A stretch of 64,000 nt of DNA from contig NZ_AFBG01000019.1 in assembly GCF_000204195.1 (NCBI RefSeq), positions 806,001-870,000 on the forward strand, read 5' to 3'. Below are positions 53,452-61,976 of this stretch, one piece after another. The first letter of the stretch is position 1. Each line of letters starts with the position of its first letter. This DNA is from Acidovorax radicis N35 (GTDB lineage Bacteria; Pseudomonadota; Gammaproteobacteria; Burkholderiales; Burkholderiaceae_C). The position numbers and the translations under genes are program-made. The notes under the pieces were generated by a model that was not told the origin of the DNA, searched no databases, and saw only the letters and a program-made list of their open reading frames with translations.

Positions 53452-53886
53452 ATGCTCAGCGACGCTCCCTCCACCCTCCTCCAATCCGGCAACGCCCTCG
53501 TCGCGCAGGCACAGGCCGTAGCCACGCAGGACTTTGCCGCAGCGCGGGCGTTGTGGCGGCAGGCGGGTGTGTTGTTTCAACGGGCGCACGAAGCCGACCC
53601 CACGCTGCACTCGGCTGCGTTTCGCTTGGGTCAAGCGTGGGTGGCCGAGGCCCATGCGCTGCAGAAAGAAGGATCAGAGAATGCGACCGCCATGTGGCGG
53701 CAGGCGGCGCTGCAGTGTGAGTTGGCCTTTGCGCTTGACCCGCACCACGCGGTGACGGCCATGCACATCGCCAGTTGCTATGCGTGGGCGCAAGACGCCG
53801 AGGCCAAGCAGGCCTGGGCGCAGATTGCGCAGCACCTGCAGGAAGAGCACGCGGCGAACATGGCGGCGGACCAGGCGGCACGCTAG
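53452..53886 (+). CDS. Hypothetical protein, TPR-like helices
   Basis: Protein of 144 residues starting MLSDAPSTLLQSGNALVAQAQ at ATG 53452. It is Ala/Gln-rich and predicted all-helical, with repeats resembling TPR units (ARALWRQAGVLFQRAHEADPTLHSAAFRLGQAWV, then QCELAFALDPHHAVTAMHIASCY). No known family is recognised. The GC content matches the chromosome, unlike the gene upstream. The function is unknown. Confidence 0.6.
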   Translation: MLSDAPSTLLQSGNALVAQAQAVATQDFAAARALWRQAGVLFQRAHEADPTLHSAAFRLGQAWVAEAHALQKEGSENATAMWRQAALQCELAFALDPHHAVTAMHIASCYAWAQDAEAKQAWAQIAQHLQEEHAANMAADQAAR

Positions 53887-54145
53887 CTGACGCACCTCGC
53901 GCGCGGCCGAGCAACGCGATGGCCCGAATGGCTGTTCGGTTTTTGGCTGTTCGGCTCCCCCCCCTGCTGGCTGCGCCTGCGGCGGGGCTGTTGTGGGGTG
54001 AGCATGGGCGTCGGAGCGCCCATGCTTCGTGAACTGACTCGCCGTGGTTGTCCGAGCGGCGCGCGCAGCGCAAAGCGAGTTCCACGGCGCACCCCGCAAC
54101 CGCCCCGACGCAGGTTTGCCCCGTAGCGAAGCGCAGGGGTCGCAG

Positions 54146-54222
54146 ACTGGGGGTCGCCTTTCTTTTGGGTACTTTTCTTTGGCGAAGCAAAGAACAAGTA
54201 CCTCGCCCGCCGGGGCGAGTCC
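54146..54222. repeat. Dispersed hairpin element with GTACTTTTCTTTG stem
   Basis: GTACTTTTCTTTG (54169-54181) pairs with CAAAGAACAAGTAC (54188-54201) with one bulged base; flanks are GGGGTCGCCTTTCTTTTGG and CTCGCCCGCCGGGGCGAG, itself a second small hairpin. I recognise it from memory as an element common between genes in Comamonadaceae. The location between convergent genes fits a role in 3' ends of transcripts. Confidence 0.7.
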
Positions 54223-54270
54223 CGGCTTCCGCACTCAACACCAGCATGCTTTTCTAACCAGCACGCCCAG

Positions 54271-54295
54271 GTTTCGACAAGCTCAGCCCGAACGG
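54271..54295. repeat. CTTCGACAGGCTCAGCCCGA element, copy B
   Basis: GTTTCGACAAGCTCAG followed by CCCGAACGG; differs from copy A (12834) at a few bases. It lies 17 bp before copy C. Confidence 0.7.
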
Positions 54296-54312
54296 TTGGG
54301 GTGGAGCGCCCT

Positions 54313-54338
54313 GGCTTCGACAGGCGCAGCCCGAACGG
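54313..54338. repeat. CTTCGACAGGCTCAGCCCGA element, copy C
   Basis: GGCTTCGACAGGCGCAG followed by CCCGAACGG; one base different from copy A in this stretch. It ends 4 bp from the stop of the DUF445 gene. Confidence 0.7.
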
Positions 54339-54342
54339 GTGG

Positions 54343-55638
54343 TCAACTGCCCACCACCGCACGCCCAATCTCCCCCGCATGCGACACCACAAACAGCACC
54401 AACCCAATCAACCCACCCACCACCGTCCCATTGATCCGGATGTACTGCAGGTCCTTGCCAATGTTCAGCTCAATCAGCTGCGTCATCTCCTCGGTATCCC
54501 ACCGCCGCACCGTCTCCTCAATGTGCTGCGCAATGAACGCCGACACATCCGGCGCCAGGTCCTCCACCCAACGTTCCAGCCGATCATTGAACGACTGCCT
54601 GAGCGCCGCATCCCCCGCCAGAGACTCCCCCAGCCACAACCCCAACTTGCCCACCTGCCGCGCAAGCACCGAATCGGCATCGGCCAGGTCGCGCTGCAAC
54701 GCACCTCGCAGGTCCAGCCACAAGGTCTGCACATAGCCGCCCACAGTGGCGTCGGTCTGCAACCAGGTGCGGATCTCCTCGCCCTTGCGCGCCCATTCCG
54801 GATCGCAGCGCAGGCGCTCGATGAAGCGCTGCACCGCCGCATCAAACTGCGCGCGCAAGGCATGCTGCGGGTTGCCGGCGACGTCGGCCATCACGCTCTC
54901 CAGAGCGCGTGCCAGCAGGGCCGAGCCCTTGTCGCCCAGCCAGTCGCTGGGCAACAGCTTTTCGGTGCGCGGGTGGTCCTTCTTGAGCCACAGCACGATG
55001 CTATGGGCCACCCAGGCGCGGGTTTCCTCGTTGTGCAGCAATTCGATGAGTTTCTCCAGCACGTCGTCCAGCAGCGCCTGGTGGCGGCCGTTGTGCGTGA
55101 GGGTGTCGAGCACCGCCGCCAGGGCGCGCGACATGTCCACCTGCCCGATCAGCGTGCGCGCGGCCTTCTGGATAAAGCGCTCCACCTGCGCATCCTGCAC
55201 CGTCTCCAGCGCGGCCGATGCCAGGCGCGTGGCCTGGTGCCCCAGCAGCGCGGCGTTGCCGGGCGCCGTCAACCACTGCGCCAGCCGCTCGGCGGGGTCG
55301 TGCCGGCGGATCAGCGCGACCAGCGAGGGCACATCGAGAAACTTGTCGCGCACAAATGTGGCCAGGTTGCGGCCAATGCGCGCCTGGTTGCGCGCGATGA
55401 CCGCGGTGTGCGGAATGGGCAAACCCAGCGGGCGGCGGAACAGCGCCACCACCGCGAACCAATCCGCCAGCGCGCCCACCATGGCGGCCTCGGCCACGGC
55501 TTTCACGCCGTTGAGCCACAGGCCGCGCTCCACCACGCTAGTGGCAATGAACACGGCTGTGACCAGCAGCAACAACCCCAGCGCCTGCCGCTTGGCACGC
55601 CGCAAGGCGAGGGTTGCGCTGTCAGCTTCGGCGCTCAT
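54343..55638 (-). CDS. DUF445 domain-containing membrane protein
   Basis: Protein of 431 residues of the DUF445 (YjiN-like) family. An N-terminal hydrophobic segment (ALGLLLLVTAVFIATSVVE) and a short C-terminal one (INGTVVGGLIGLVLFVVSHAGEIG) bracket a long soluble helical region. Family patterns include GALADWFAVVALFRRPLGLPIPHTAVIARNQARIG near residue 60 and the ending LQYIRINGTVVGGLIGL. The function is unknown. ATG 55638 has a weak ribosome site. It starts 33 bp after the aminotransferase gene on the same strand. Confidence 0.9.
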   Translation of the reverse strand: MSAEADSATLALRRAKRQALGLLLLVTAVFIATSVVERGLWLNGVKAVAEAAMVGALADWFAVVALFRRPLGLPIPHTAVIARNQARIGRNLATFVRDKFLDVPSLVALIRRHDPAERLAQWLTAPGNAALLGHQATRLASAALETVQDAQVERFIQKAARTLIGQVDMSRALAAVLDTLTHNGRHQALLDDVLEKLIELLHNEETRAWVAHSIVLWLKKDHPRTEKLLPSDWLGDKGSALLARALESVMADVAGNPQHALRAQFDAAVQRFIERLRCDPEWARKGEEIRTWLQTDATVGGYVQTLWLDLRGALQRDLADADSVLARQVGKLGLWLGESLAGDAALRQSFNDRLERWVEDLAPDVSAFIAQHIEETVRRWDTEEMTQLIELNIGKDLQYIRINGTVVGGLIGLVLFVVSHAGEIGRAVVGS

Positions 55639-55671
55639 CAGGCCTGACCCGCCGACTTCGACGGCAGGCCG

Positions 55672-56811
55672 TCAGGCAGCCGCCGCAATCTGGTCCAGCG
55701 CCTTCGACAGATGGCCCACGCTGCGGTCCACGTTGTGCCACTTCTCGAGGCCAAAAAGCCCGATGCGGAAGGTCTTGAACTCGGGCCCTTCGTCGCACTG
55801 CAGCGGCACGCCCGCAGCGGTCTGCAAACCCACTTCCAGAAACTTCTTGCCGTTCTGGATGCCGGGGTCGGTGGTGTAGCTCACCACCACGCCAGGGGCC
55901 TTGAAGCCCTCGGCGGCCACGCTGGGGAAGCCACGCGATTCGAGCAGTGCGCGCACCTTGGCGCCCAGCTCGATCTGCTCGTCGCGCACCTTGGCAAAGC
56001 CATAGGCGCGCGTCTCGGCCATCACTTCGGACAGGCGCACCAGCGCGTCGGTGGGCATGGTGGTGTGGTACGCGTGCTGGCCCTTTTCATAGCCCTCGGC
56101 GATCTGCATCCACTTCTTGAGGTCGCACGAGAAACTGCTGCTCGTGGTGCCGTCGATGGCCTGTCGCGCGCGCTCACTCAGCATCACCATGGCGCAGCAG
56201 GGCGAGCCGCTCCAGCCCTTTTGCGGCGCGCTGATGAGCACATCCACGCCGGTGGCCTGCATGTCCACCCACATGGCGCCGGACGCCACGCAGTCCAGCA
56301 CGAACAGCGCGCCCACCTCGTGGGCCGCAGCCGTCACGGTGCGGATGTAGTCGTCGGACAGGATGATGCCGCTGGCCGTCTCCACATGGGGGGCGAACAC
56401 CACCTTGGGCTTCTCGGCGCGGATGGTGGCTGCGACTTCGTCGGCCGGGCATGGCGCCCAGGGCGCCTGCGGGCCGCTGCCCTGCGGGCGCGCCTTGCAC
56501 ACCACCGAGCCGCCGCCCAGGCCCTTGTCGGCGTCGAAGATCTGCGTCCAGCGGTAGCTGAACCAGCCGTTTCGCACGATGAGCACCTTTTCCTTGTTGG
56601 CGAACTGGCGGGCCACGGCCTCCATGCCGAAGGTGCCGCTGCCGGGCACCAGCACGGCGGTGTGGGCGTGGTAGACCTCTTTCAGCGTGCCCAGAATGTC
56701 CTGCACCACGCCGGTGAAGCGCTTGGACATGTGGTTGAGCGCGCGGTCGGTGTAGACCACCGAAAATTCGAGCAGGCCATCGGGGTCGATATCGGGCAAA
56801 AGGCCGGGCAT
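55672..56811 (-). CDS. Class V aminotransferase (alanine-glyoxylate / serine-pyruvate type)
   Basis: Fold-type I PLP enzyme of 379 residues. The PLP Lys is Lys198 in SAPQKGWSGSPC; the cofactor Asp is in LFVLDCVASGAMWVDM, and the phosphate-binding region is PGSGTFGMEAVARQF. The pattern matches the alanine-glyoxylate or serine-pyruvate branch (note MPTDALVRLSEVMAE). ATG 56811 follows GGAGAG. It lies 39 bp downstream of the fused carboxylase gene on the same strand. The amino donor and acceptor cannot be told from sequence. Confidence 0.88.
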   Translation of the reverse strand: MPGLLPDIDPDGLLEFSVVYTDRALNHMSKRFTGVVQDILGTLKEVYHAHTAVLVPGSGTFGMEAVARQFANKEKVLIVRNGWFSYRWTQIFDADKGLGGGSVVCKARPQGSGPQAPWAPCPADEVAATIRAEKPKVVFAPHVETASGIILSDDYIRTVTAAAHEVGALFVLDCVASGAMWVDMQATGVDVLISAPQKGWSGSPCCAMVMLSERARQAIDGTTSSSFSCDLKKWMQIAEGYEKGQHAYHTTMPTDALVRLSEVMAETRAYGFAKVRDEQIELGAKVRALLESRGFPSVAAEGFKAPGVVVSYTTDPGIQNGKKFLEVGLQTAAGVPLQCDEGPEFKTFRIGLFGLEKWHNVDRSVGHLSKALDQIAAAA

Positions 56812-56850
56812 GGGCAATCTCTCCGTTGAACAAATCAGCGGGTCAGCTTA

Positions 56851-59800
56851 TCACCACGTGTCCACGAAACGGTGCCCCAGCTGCGCCACCTGCGCCGATG
56901 CCAACCCGCGCGCCAGCCACGCCCGCGTGTCAGCCGGGTCGATCACCGCGTCGATCTCCAGCGTGGCGGCCATGTGCATCGCCTCGCCATTGGCGTAGGA
57001 CTTGGCCAGCAGCTTGGCAAACAGCGCATCGCGCTCGGCGCCTTCGGGCAGCGCCTCCAGCTCCTTGCGAAAGCCCAGGCGCACTGCGCCTTCGAGCCCC
57101 ATGGCGCCGAACTCTCCTGTGGGCCAGGCGACAGTGAACACGGGCGCATGGAAGCCCCCGGCCGTCATGCCCATGGCACCCAGGCCGTAGCCCTTGCGCA
57201 GCACCACGCTGAAGGTGGGTACACGCAGGCTGGCGGCGGTGACGAACAGGCGGCTCACGTGGCGCACCTGGGCCGTGGCTTCGACCTCGGGGCCGACCAT
57301 GAATCCGGGTGTGTCCACCAGGCTCACGATGGGCAGGCCATGTGCATTGCACAGCTGCATGAAGCGCGCGCCCTTGTCGGCCGCATCGGCGTCAATGGCG
57401 CCGCCCAGGTGCTGCGGGTTGTTGGCCAGCAGGCCCACGGGGCGGCCTTCGATGCGCGCGAGTGCGGTGTGGATGCCGGCACCGAAGCCGGTGCGCAGCA
57501 GCAGCAGGCTGCCCTCGTCGACCAGGCCCGCCATCGCCGTGCGGGTGTCGTACACGCGCAGGCGGTTCTCTGGCACCACGGCGCGCAGCAGGCGCTGGTC
57601 GGGTGCAGACCACTGCGATGTGCGGCCCTGGAAGAACGACAGGTAGTGGCGCGCAGCCTGCACCGCCCCGGCTTCGTCGTCCACCAGCACGTCGATCACG
57701 CCATTGGCATGCTGCACGCGGCTGGGGCCGATCTGCTCGGGCTTGAAGACGCCCAGTCCGCCGCCTTCGATCATGGCCGGGCCGCCCATGCCGATGTTGC
57801 TGCCGCGCGTGGCGATGATCACATCGCTGCAGCCCAGCAGCGCCGCGTTGCCCGCAAAGCACCGCCCCGCCGCGATGCCGATCACCGGCACCTGGCCCGA
57901 CAGTGCGGCGTAGCTGGCAAACGTGTGCACGTGCAGGCCTGCCACGATGGGCATGTCGGTATCGCCCGGGCGTCCACCGCCGCCTTCGGCAAACAGCACC
58001 ACCGGGAGCTTCTGCGCCAGCGCGATGCCGAGCATACGGTCGGTCTTGGCGTGGTTGCGCGCGCCCTGGGTGCCAGCCAGCACGGTGGCGTCGTACGACA
58101 TGACCACGGCGCGGGACTTCTCGTCGCCAAACAGTGCGCCATTGATGCCGCCAATGCCCGTGACCATGCCATCGGCGGGCGTGTTGGCAATCAGGTCCTC
58201 CTTGCTGCGGCGGCGCGCCTGCGCGGCGATGGCGAGGGCGCCATATTCGATGAAGCTGCCGTCGTCGCACAGGTCGGCAATGTTCTCGCGCGCGGAGCGG
58301 CCACCTTGCGCGTGGCGCTTGGCCATGGCGTCGGGGCGCGCCGCGTCGAGCGTGAAGGCGTGGCGGTCGATCACGCGTTGCAGGTCGGCGCGGATGTGGT
58401 GCGGGTCATGTGCCATACCGCCCTGCACTTCGACATCGGCCGCCTCATCCACCGCGTCCAGCACCAGCAGCGGCTGCCCCTGCGCGATGTAGCCACCGGC
58501 CACGGCCAGCAGCGCGCCGACGCGGCCCGCGTGTGGGGCCAGCAGCACATGCTCCATCTTCATGGCTTCGAGCACGGCCAGCTCGGCGCCGGCAGCGACC
58601 ACGTCGCCCTCGGCCACGCTGAGCTGCACCAGGCGGGCGGGCATGGGGGCCAGCACGGCGCCTTCGGGTGCAGGCATTGAGAAATTTGAGTCTTTTTGGC
58701 CGCTAGCGCTTGATGGATAAGCGCTAGCAGCTATGTTTTTTGAAGCATTTAGCAATTCAGGCAACACGGATTCCAGCCAGCGTGTGTGCACCTGCTGGCT
58801 CTCCATCTCAGGCCGTGTTGCCAGCGCCTGCAGCAGCGCGAGGTTGGTGGCCACACCGTCGATGCGGCACTCGGCCAGCGCGCGCTGCGAGCGGCGCAGC
58901 GCATCGGCAAAACGCGGGCTGCGCGTGTGCACGATGAGCTTGGCCAGCAGCGTGTCGTAGTGCGGTGACGGCGCGGCGCCCGCTGCGCCATGGGTGTCCA
59001 CACGCACGCCGGGGCCTGTGGGCAGGTCAAAGCGCTTCAGCGTGCCGCTGCCGGGCGTGGCGCCGCCCTGCGCATCCAGCGTCTCGGCGTTGATGCGCCA
59101 CTGCACCGCAAAGCCCAACACGGCAGGCGGTGCGGCAGGGTCGAGGCCGATGTCTTGCAACGTGCGGCCCGCGGCCAGCGCGATCTGCGCCTGCACCAGG
59201 TCCACGCCGGTGACCTCTTCGGTGATGGTGTGCTCCACCTGCAGGCGCGGGTTGCATTCGATGAAGACAAACGGCAGGTCGCTCGACGCCAAGTCCACCA
59301 GAAACTCGAAGGTGCCCAGGCCTTCGTACTGCACCGCCCGCGCCATGGACAGTGCGGCGGTGGTGATGCGCTCGCGCAGCGCTGCGGGCAGCGAAGGGCT
59401 GGGCGCGATCTCCACCACCTTCTGAAAGCGCCGCTGCAGCGTGCATTCGCGCTCGCCCAGCGCGATCACTTCGCGTCCGTCGCCCAGCACCTGCACCTCG
59501 ATATGGCGGGCGTTGCCCATCAGGCGCTCCACGTACACGCCGTCCACACCAAAGGCGGCCTGCGCCTCGCTGCGGCAGCGCGCGTAGGCAGCGGGCAAGT
59601 CATCGGCCGACGCCACCGCACGCATGCCCCGCCCGCCGCCGCCACCGATGGCCTTGATCACGATGCCTGCATGGGCGTGCTGCCCAAAGAAGGCCTGCGC
59701 CTCCTGCAGCGTCACCGCCGCCTGCGTGCCAGGCATGAGCGGCACGCTCTGCTGCTGCGCCAGCGCACGGGCCTGCGCCTTGTCGCCGAACAGCGCGAGC

Positions 59801-60138
59801 TGCGCAGGCGTGGGGCCGATGAAGCGCAGCCCCGCCTCGGCGCACGCGCGGGCAAAGTCGGCACGCTCGCTCAAGAAGCCGTAGCCCGGGTGCACGGCAT
59901 CGCAGCCCTGCGCCTGGGCAATGGTGATGAGGCGTGCGCCGTCCAGGTACGCCGCCGGGCCGGTGGCGCCCAGTGCCACGGCCGCACTGGCTGCGTGCAC
60001 ATGGGGGCTGGCGGCGTCATCGTCGGCATACACGGCCACGCTGGCAATGCCCAGGTCGTGCAGGGCGCGCACAGTGCGCAGTGCGATTTCGCCCCGGTTG
60101 GCAACCAGCACTTTGGTGAACAGAACAGAAGATGGCAT
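56851..60138 (-). CDS. Single-chain biotin-dependent acyl-CoA carboxylase (BC-BCCP-CT fusion)
   Basis: Protein of 1095 residues combining three functions. Biotin carboxylase occupies about 1-460 (KVLVANRGEIALRTVRA at the start, the glycine-rich AIGGGGGRGMRAV loop and ECNPRLQVEHTITEEVTG). The biotin carrier domain is about 490-565, with biotinylated Lys527 in LEAMKMEHVLL. Carboxyltransferase is about 575-1095 (GGRSARENIADL, FAEGGGGRPGDTD, VDTPGFMVGPEVE). It should carboxylate an acyl-CoA (acetyl-, propionyl- or a longer substrate; not decidable). Residues about 465-486 of the linker are encoded by an in-frame palindromic repeat copy. It follows an acyl-CoA ligase gene, which suggests activation then carboxylation of an acid. 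Confidence 0.92.
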   Translation of the reverse strand: MPSSVLFTKVLVANRGEIALRTVRALHDLGIASVAVYADDDAASPHVHAASAAVALGATGPAAYLDGARLITIAQAQGCDAVHPGYGFLSERADFARACAEAGLRFIGPTPAQLALFGDKAQARALAQQQSVPLMPGTQAAVTLQEAQAFFGQHAHAGIVIKAIGGGGGRGMRAVASADDLPAAYARCRSEAQAAFGVDGVYVERLMGNARHIEVQVLGDGREVIALGERECTLQRRFQKVVEIAPSPSLPAALRERITTAALSMARAVQYEGLGTFEFLVDLASSDLPFVFIECNPRLQVEHTITEEVTGVDLVQAQIALAAGRTLQDIGLDPAAPPAVLGFAVQWRINAETLDAQGGATPGSGTLKRFDLPTGPGVRVDTHGAAGAAPSPHYDTLLAKLIVHTRSPRFADALRRSQRALAECRIDGVATNLALLQALATRPEMESQQVHTRWLESVLPELLNASKNIAASAYPSSASGQKDSNFSMPAPEGAVLAPMPARLVQLSVAEGDVVAAGAELAVLEAMKMEHVLLAPHAGRVGALLAVAGGYIAQGQPLLVLDAVDEAADVEVQGGMAHDPHHIRADLQRVIDRHAFTLDAARPDAMAKRHAQGGRSARENIADLCDDGSFIEYGALAIAAQARRRSKEDLIANTPADGMVTGIGGINGALFGDEKSRAVVMSYDATVLAGTQGARNHAKTDRMLGIALAQKLPVVLFAEGGGGRPGDTDMPIVAGLHVHTFASYAALSGQVPVIGIAAGRCFAGNAALLGCSDVIIATRGSNIGMGGPAMIEGGGLGVFKPEQIGPSRVQHANGVIDVLVDDEAGAVQAARHYLSFFQGRTSQWSAPDQRLLRAVVPENRLRVYDTRTAMAGLVDEGSLLLLRTGFGAGIHTALARIEGRPVGLLANNPQHLGGAIDADAADKGARFMQLCNAHGLPIVSLVDTPGFMVGPEVEATAQVRHVSRLFVTAASLRVPTFSVVLRKGYGLGAMGMTAGGFHAPVFTVAWPTGEFGAMGLEGAVRLGFRKELEALPEGAERDALFAKLLAKSYANGEAMHMAATLEIDAVIDPADTRAWLARGLASAQVAQLGHRFVDTW
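58681..58746. repeat. Palindromic repeat, copy 7, inside the carboxylase gene
   Basis: GCTAGCGCTT-GATGGAT-AAGCGCTAGC (58702-58728) is a perfect 10-bp stem with a 7-nt loop, flanked by AAATTTGAGTCTTTTTGG and AGCTATGTTTTTTGAAG. It is the best-preserved copy of the family in the window and is read in frame as part of the linker between biotin carboxylase and biotin carrier domains. Confidence 0.85.
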
Positions 60139-60144
60139 GGGGCA

Positions 60145-60203
60145 GTCGCTATATTTTGTATAGCTGCCAGCGCATATTCATCAGGCGCAAACAGCCAATT
60201 TCT
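60145..60203. repeat. Comamonadaceae-type palindromic repeat, copy 8 (degenerate)
   Basis: TATAGCTGCCAGCGCATATTC followed by TCAGGCGCAAACAGCCAATTT keeps the arms and AT-rich flanks but the stem is imperfect. It lies in the 72-bp space between the ligase and the carboxylase gene. Confidence 0.6.
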
Positions 60204-60210
60204 CACTCAA

Positions 60211-61821
60211 TCAAGCAATATCCCGAAGCAGGCGGCGCAGCACTTTGCCAGCGCCAGTGGCGGGCAGTGCGTCGATGAAACGCACCTCGCGCGGGGCTTT
60301 GTAGGGGGCCATGTTCTCGCGACACCAGGCCACCAGGCCGGCGGCGTCCAACTCCTGGCCGGGCTTCTTGACGATGAAGGCGCGCACCACCTCGCCCTTT
60401 TCTGCATCGGGCACGCCAATCACAGCGGCCTGGGCCACGGCGGGGTGTTTGATGAGCAAGGTCTCGACCTCTTCGGGGAACACGCTGTAGCCCGAAACCT
60501 TGATCATTTCCTTGAAACGGCCGATGAAGGTGACATAGCCATCCGCATCGATCTTGCCCATGTCGCCGGTGTAGACCCAGCCGTCACGCAGGGTCTTGGC
60601 CGTGGCGTCGGGCTTGTTCCAGTAGCCCTTGAAGTTGCCGGGGCCGTGGATGGTGATCTCGCCCACATCGCCAACGGCCAGCGGTGTGCCGGTGTCGGGG
60701 TCGACGATGCGCAGGGTGTTACCCGGCACGGGCTTGCCCTGGGTGCCCCAGCGAATGGCGTCCACCGGCATGGCGGTATCCACCGTGTGGGTTTCCGACA
60801 GGCCATAGGCCGCCTCGTGCGCAATGCAGTTCGGCGCGAACTGCTGCCACTGCTGCGCCAGCGCCTCGGTGAAGGTGATGCCAAAGCTCGTGACCGGGTT
60901 GCGGCGCAGCGCGCTCCAGTCCATGTCGCGTGCGCCTGGCACCTGCATGAGCGCGCCGTTCATGGGCGCGATGCTGTACCACCAGGTCACGCGGTGGCGC
61001 TCCAGAGCCTGGGCCACGCCCAGTGGGTCAAAACGGTACAGCAGCACGGCGGTGGCGCCGGTGTAGACCGGCAGGTTCACGCCCATCACCATGCCGGCGA
61101 TGTGGTACAGCGGCGCCACGGCCAGCAGCGTTTCGTGCGGCGTCATGCCGTTGCAGTCGGCCGAGGCAGCGGTCTTGAACGTGGCATTGCCATAGCTCAG
61201 CATCGCGCCCTTCGGTAACCCGGTGGTGCCCGAGGTGTAGGTCATCAGCGAGACGTCGTCCATCGACAGCGCCACGGGCGTGGGCATCGCGCCTGTGCGG
61301 GTGGCGGCCAGGAAGTCTTCGCAGCCCGCAGGCACCGGCGCCATGGCGGCGCGCATGGCCAGCAGCTCGGCGGGTACGTCGATGCTGGGCGCGCCCTCGG
61401 GCAGCAGCTCGGCATAGCGCACCACAAACACCTGCTGCAGCGCGGTCTTCGCGCGCACCTTGTCCACCACGGGCAGCAGCACATCGGCCGCGACGATCAC
61501 GCGCGCCTGCAGGTCGGTGAGCTGGTACTCCAGCTCATGCTCCTTGTTCAGCGGCCCGCAAGGACAGACGATGGCGCCGATCTTCTGGATGCCGTAGTGC
61601 GCCATCACGTACTGCGGGCAGTTGTTCATGAACAGCGCCACGGGCTCGCCCTTGGCCACACCCAGCGCCTGCAGGCGCGCGGCAAATGCATCACTGGCCG
61701 CATCAAGCTGCGCCCACGTGAGGGGCTGGCCGTACCAGAGGTAGGCGATGCGGTCGGGCGTTTCGCGCGCGTGGCGGCGCAGGTGTTCGTGCAGCGGCAG
61801 CTGCGGTGCGGCAGAAGGCAT
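60211..61821 (-). CDS. Acyl-CoA synthetase (AMP-forming ligase)
   Basis: ANL-superfamily ligase of 536 residues that activates a carboxylic acid to its CoA thioester via an acyl-adenylate. The P-loop is YTSGTTGLPKGAMLSYGN near residue 200; A5 is AAYGLSETHTVD, and A7-A8 is DGWVYTGDMGKIDADGYVTFIGRFKEMIKVSGYSV. The catalytic Lys is in ALPATGAGKVLRRLL at the C-terminus. The pattern fits medium/long-chain or carnitine/crotonobetaine-type ligases; the acid is unknown. ATG 61821 is chosen because the frame upstream has no family pattern. It is the first gene of the leftward operon and diverges from a TetR regulator. Confidence 0.91.
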   Translation of the reverse strand: MPSAAPQLPLHEHLRRHARETPDRIAYLWYGQPLTWAQLDAASDAFAARLQALGVAKGEPVALFMNNCPQYVMAHYGIQKIGAIVCPCGPLNKEHELEYQLTDLQARVIVAADVLLPVVDKVRAKTALQQVFVVRYAELLPEGAPSIDVPAELLAMRAAMAPVPAGCEDFLAATRTGAMPTPVALSMDDVSLMTYTSGTTGLPKGAMLSYGNATFKTAASADCNGMTPHETLLAVAPLYHIAGMVMGVNLPVYTGATAVLLYRFDPLGVAQALERHRVTWWYSIAPMNGALMQVPGARDMDWSALRRNPVTSFGITFTEALAQQWQQFAPNCIAHEAAYGLSETHTVDTAMPVDAIRWGTQGKPVPGNTLRIVDPDTGTPLAVGDVGEITIHGPGNFKGYWNKPDATAKTLRDGWVYTGDMGKIDADGYVTFIGRFKEMIKVSGYSVFPEEVETLLIKHPAVAQAAVIGVPDAEKGEVVRAFIVKKPGQELDAAGLVAWCRENMAPYKAPREVRFIDALPATGAGKVLRRLLRDIA

Positions 61822-61915
61822 GGCGTTGTCTCCGAGGTGTCTGGAATCGCTGGTTCTTGGCGGCCACTCAGGGTTTTCTCTGGGTGGCCGCACCCGCCAG
61901 CGTCTTGCCAATATA

Positions 61916-61948
61916 TACCGCTCGGTAGAACAATGCTACCCATGGGTA
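61916..61948. promoter_or_regulatory. Paired TetR-type operators, 21 bp apart
   Basis: TACCGCTCGGTA (61916-61927) and TACCCATGGGTA (61937-61948) are two 12-bp palindromes of the same TACC...GGTA form whose centres are exactly 21 bp (two helical turns) apart. They lie in the divergent interval, 28 bp before the TetR start and 94 bp before the ligase start. A TTGCCA hexamer (61905-61910) just upstream could be the -35 of the TetR promoter. A dimer pair or cooperative binding is expected; this is inference. Confidence 0.6.
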
Positions 61949-61976
61949 TAAATCAAACGTCGCGCAAAGGACACCG

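Larger units (their letters stand above)
53887..54342. other. Gene-free, repeat-rich stretch
   Basis: These 456 bases between two convergent genes contain no supported gene. They hold a long hairpin element (54146-54222) and two close copies (54271-54295, 54313-54338) of the CTTCGACAGGCTCAGCCCGA element. The rest shows no recognisable pattern. Confidence 0.7.
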
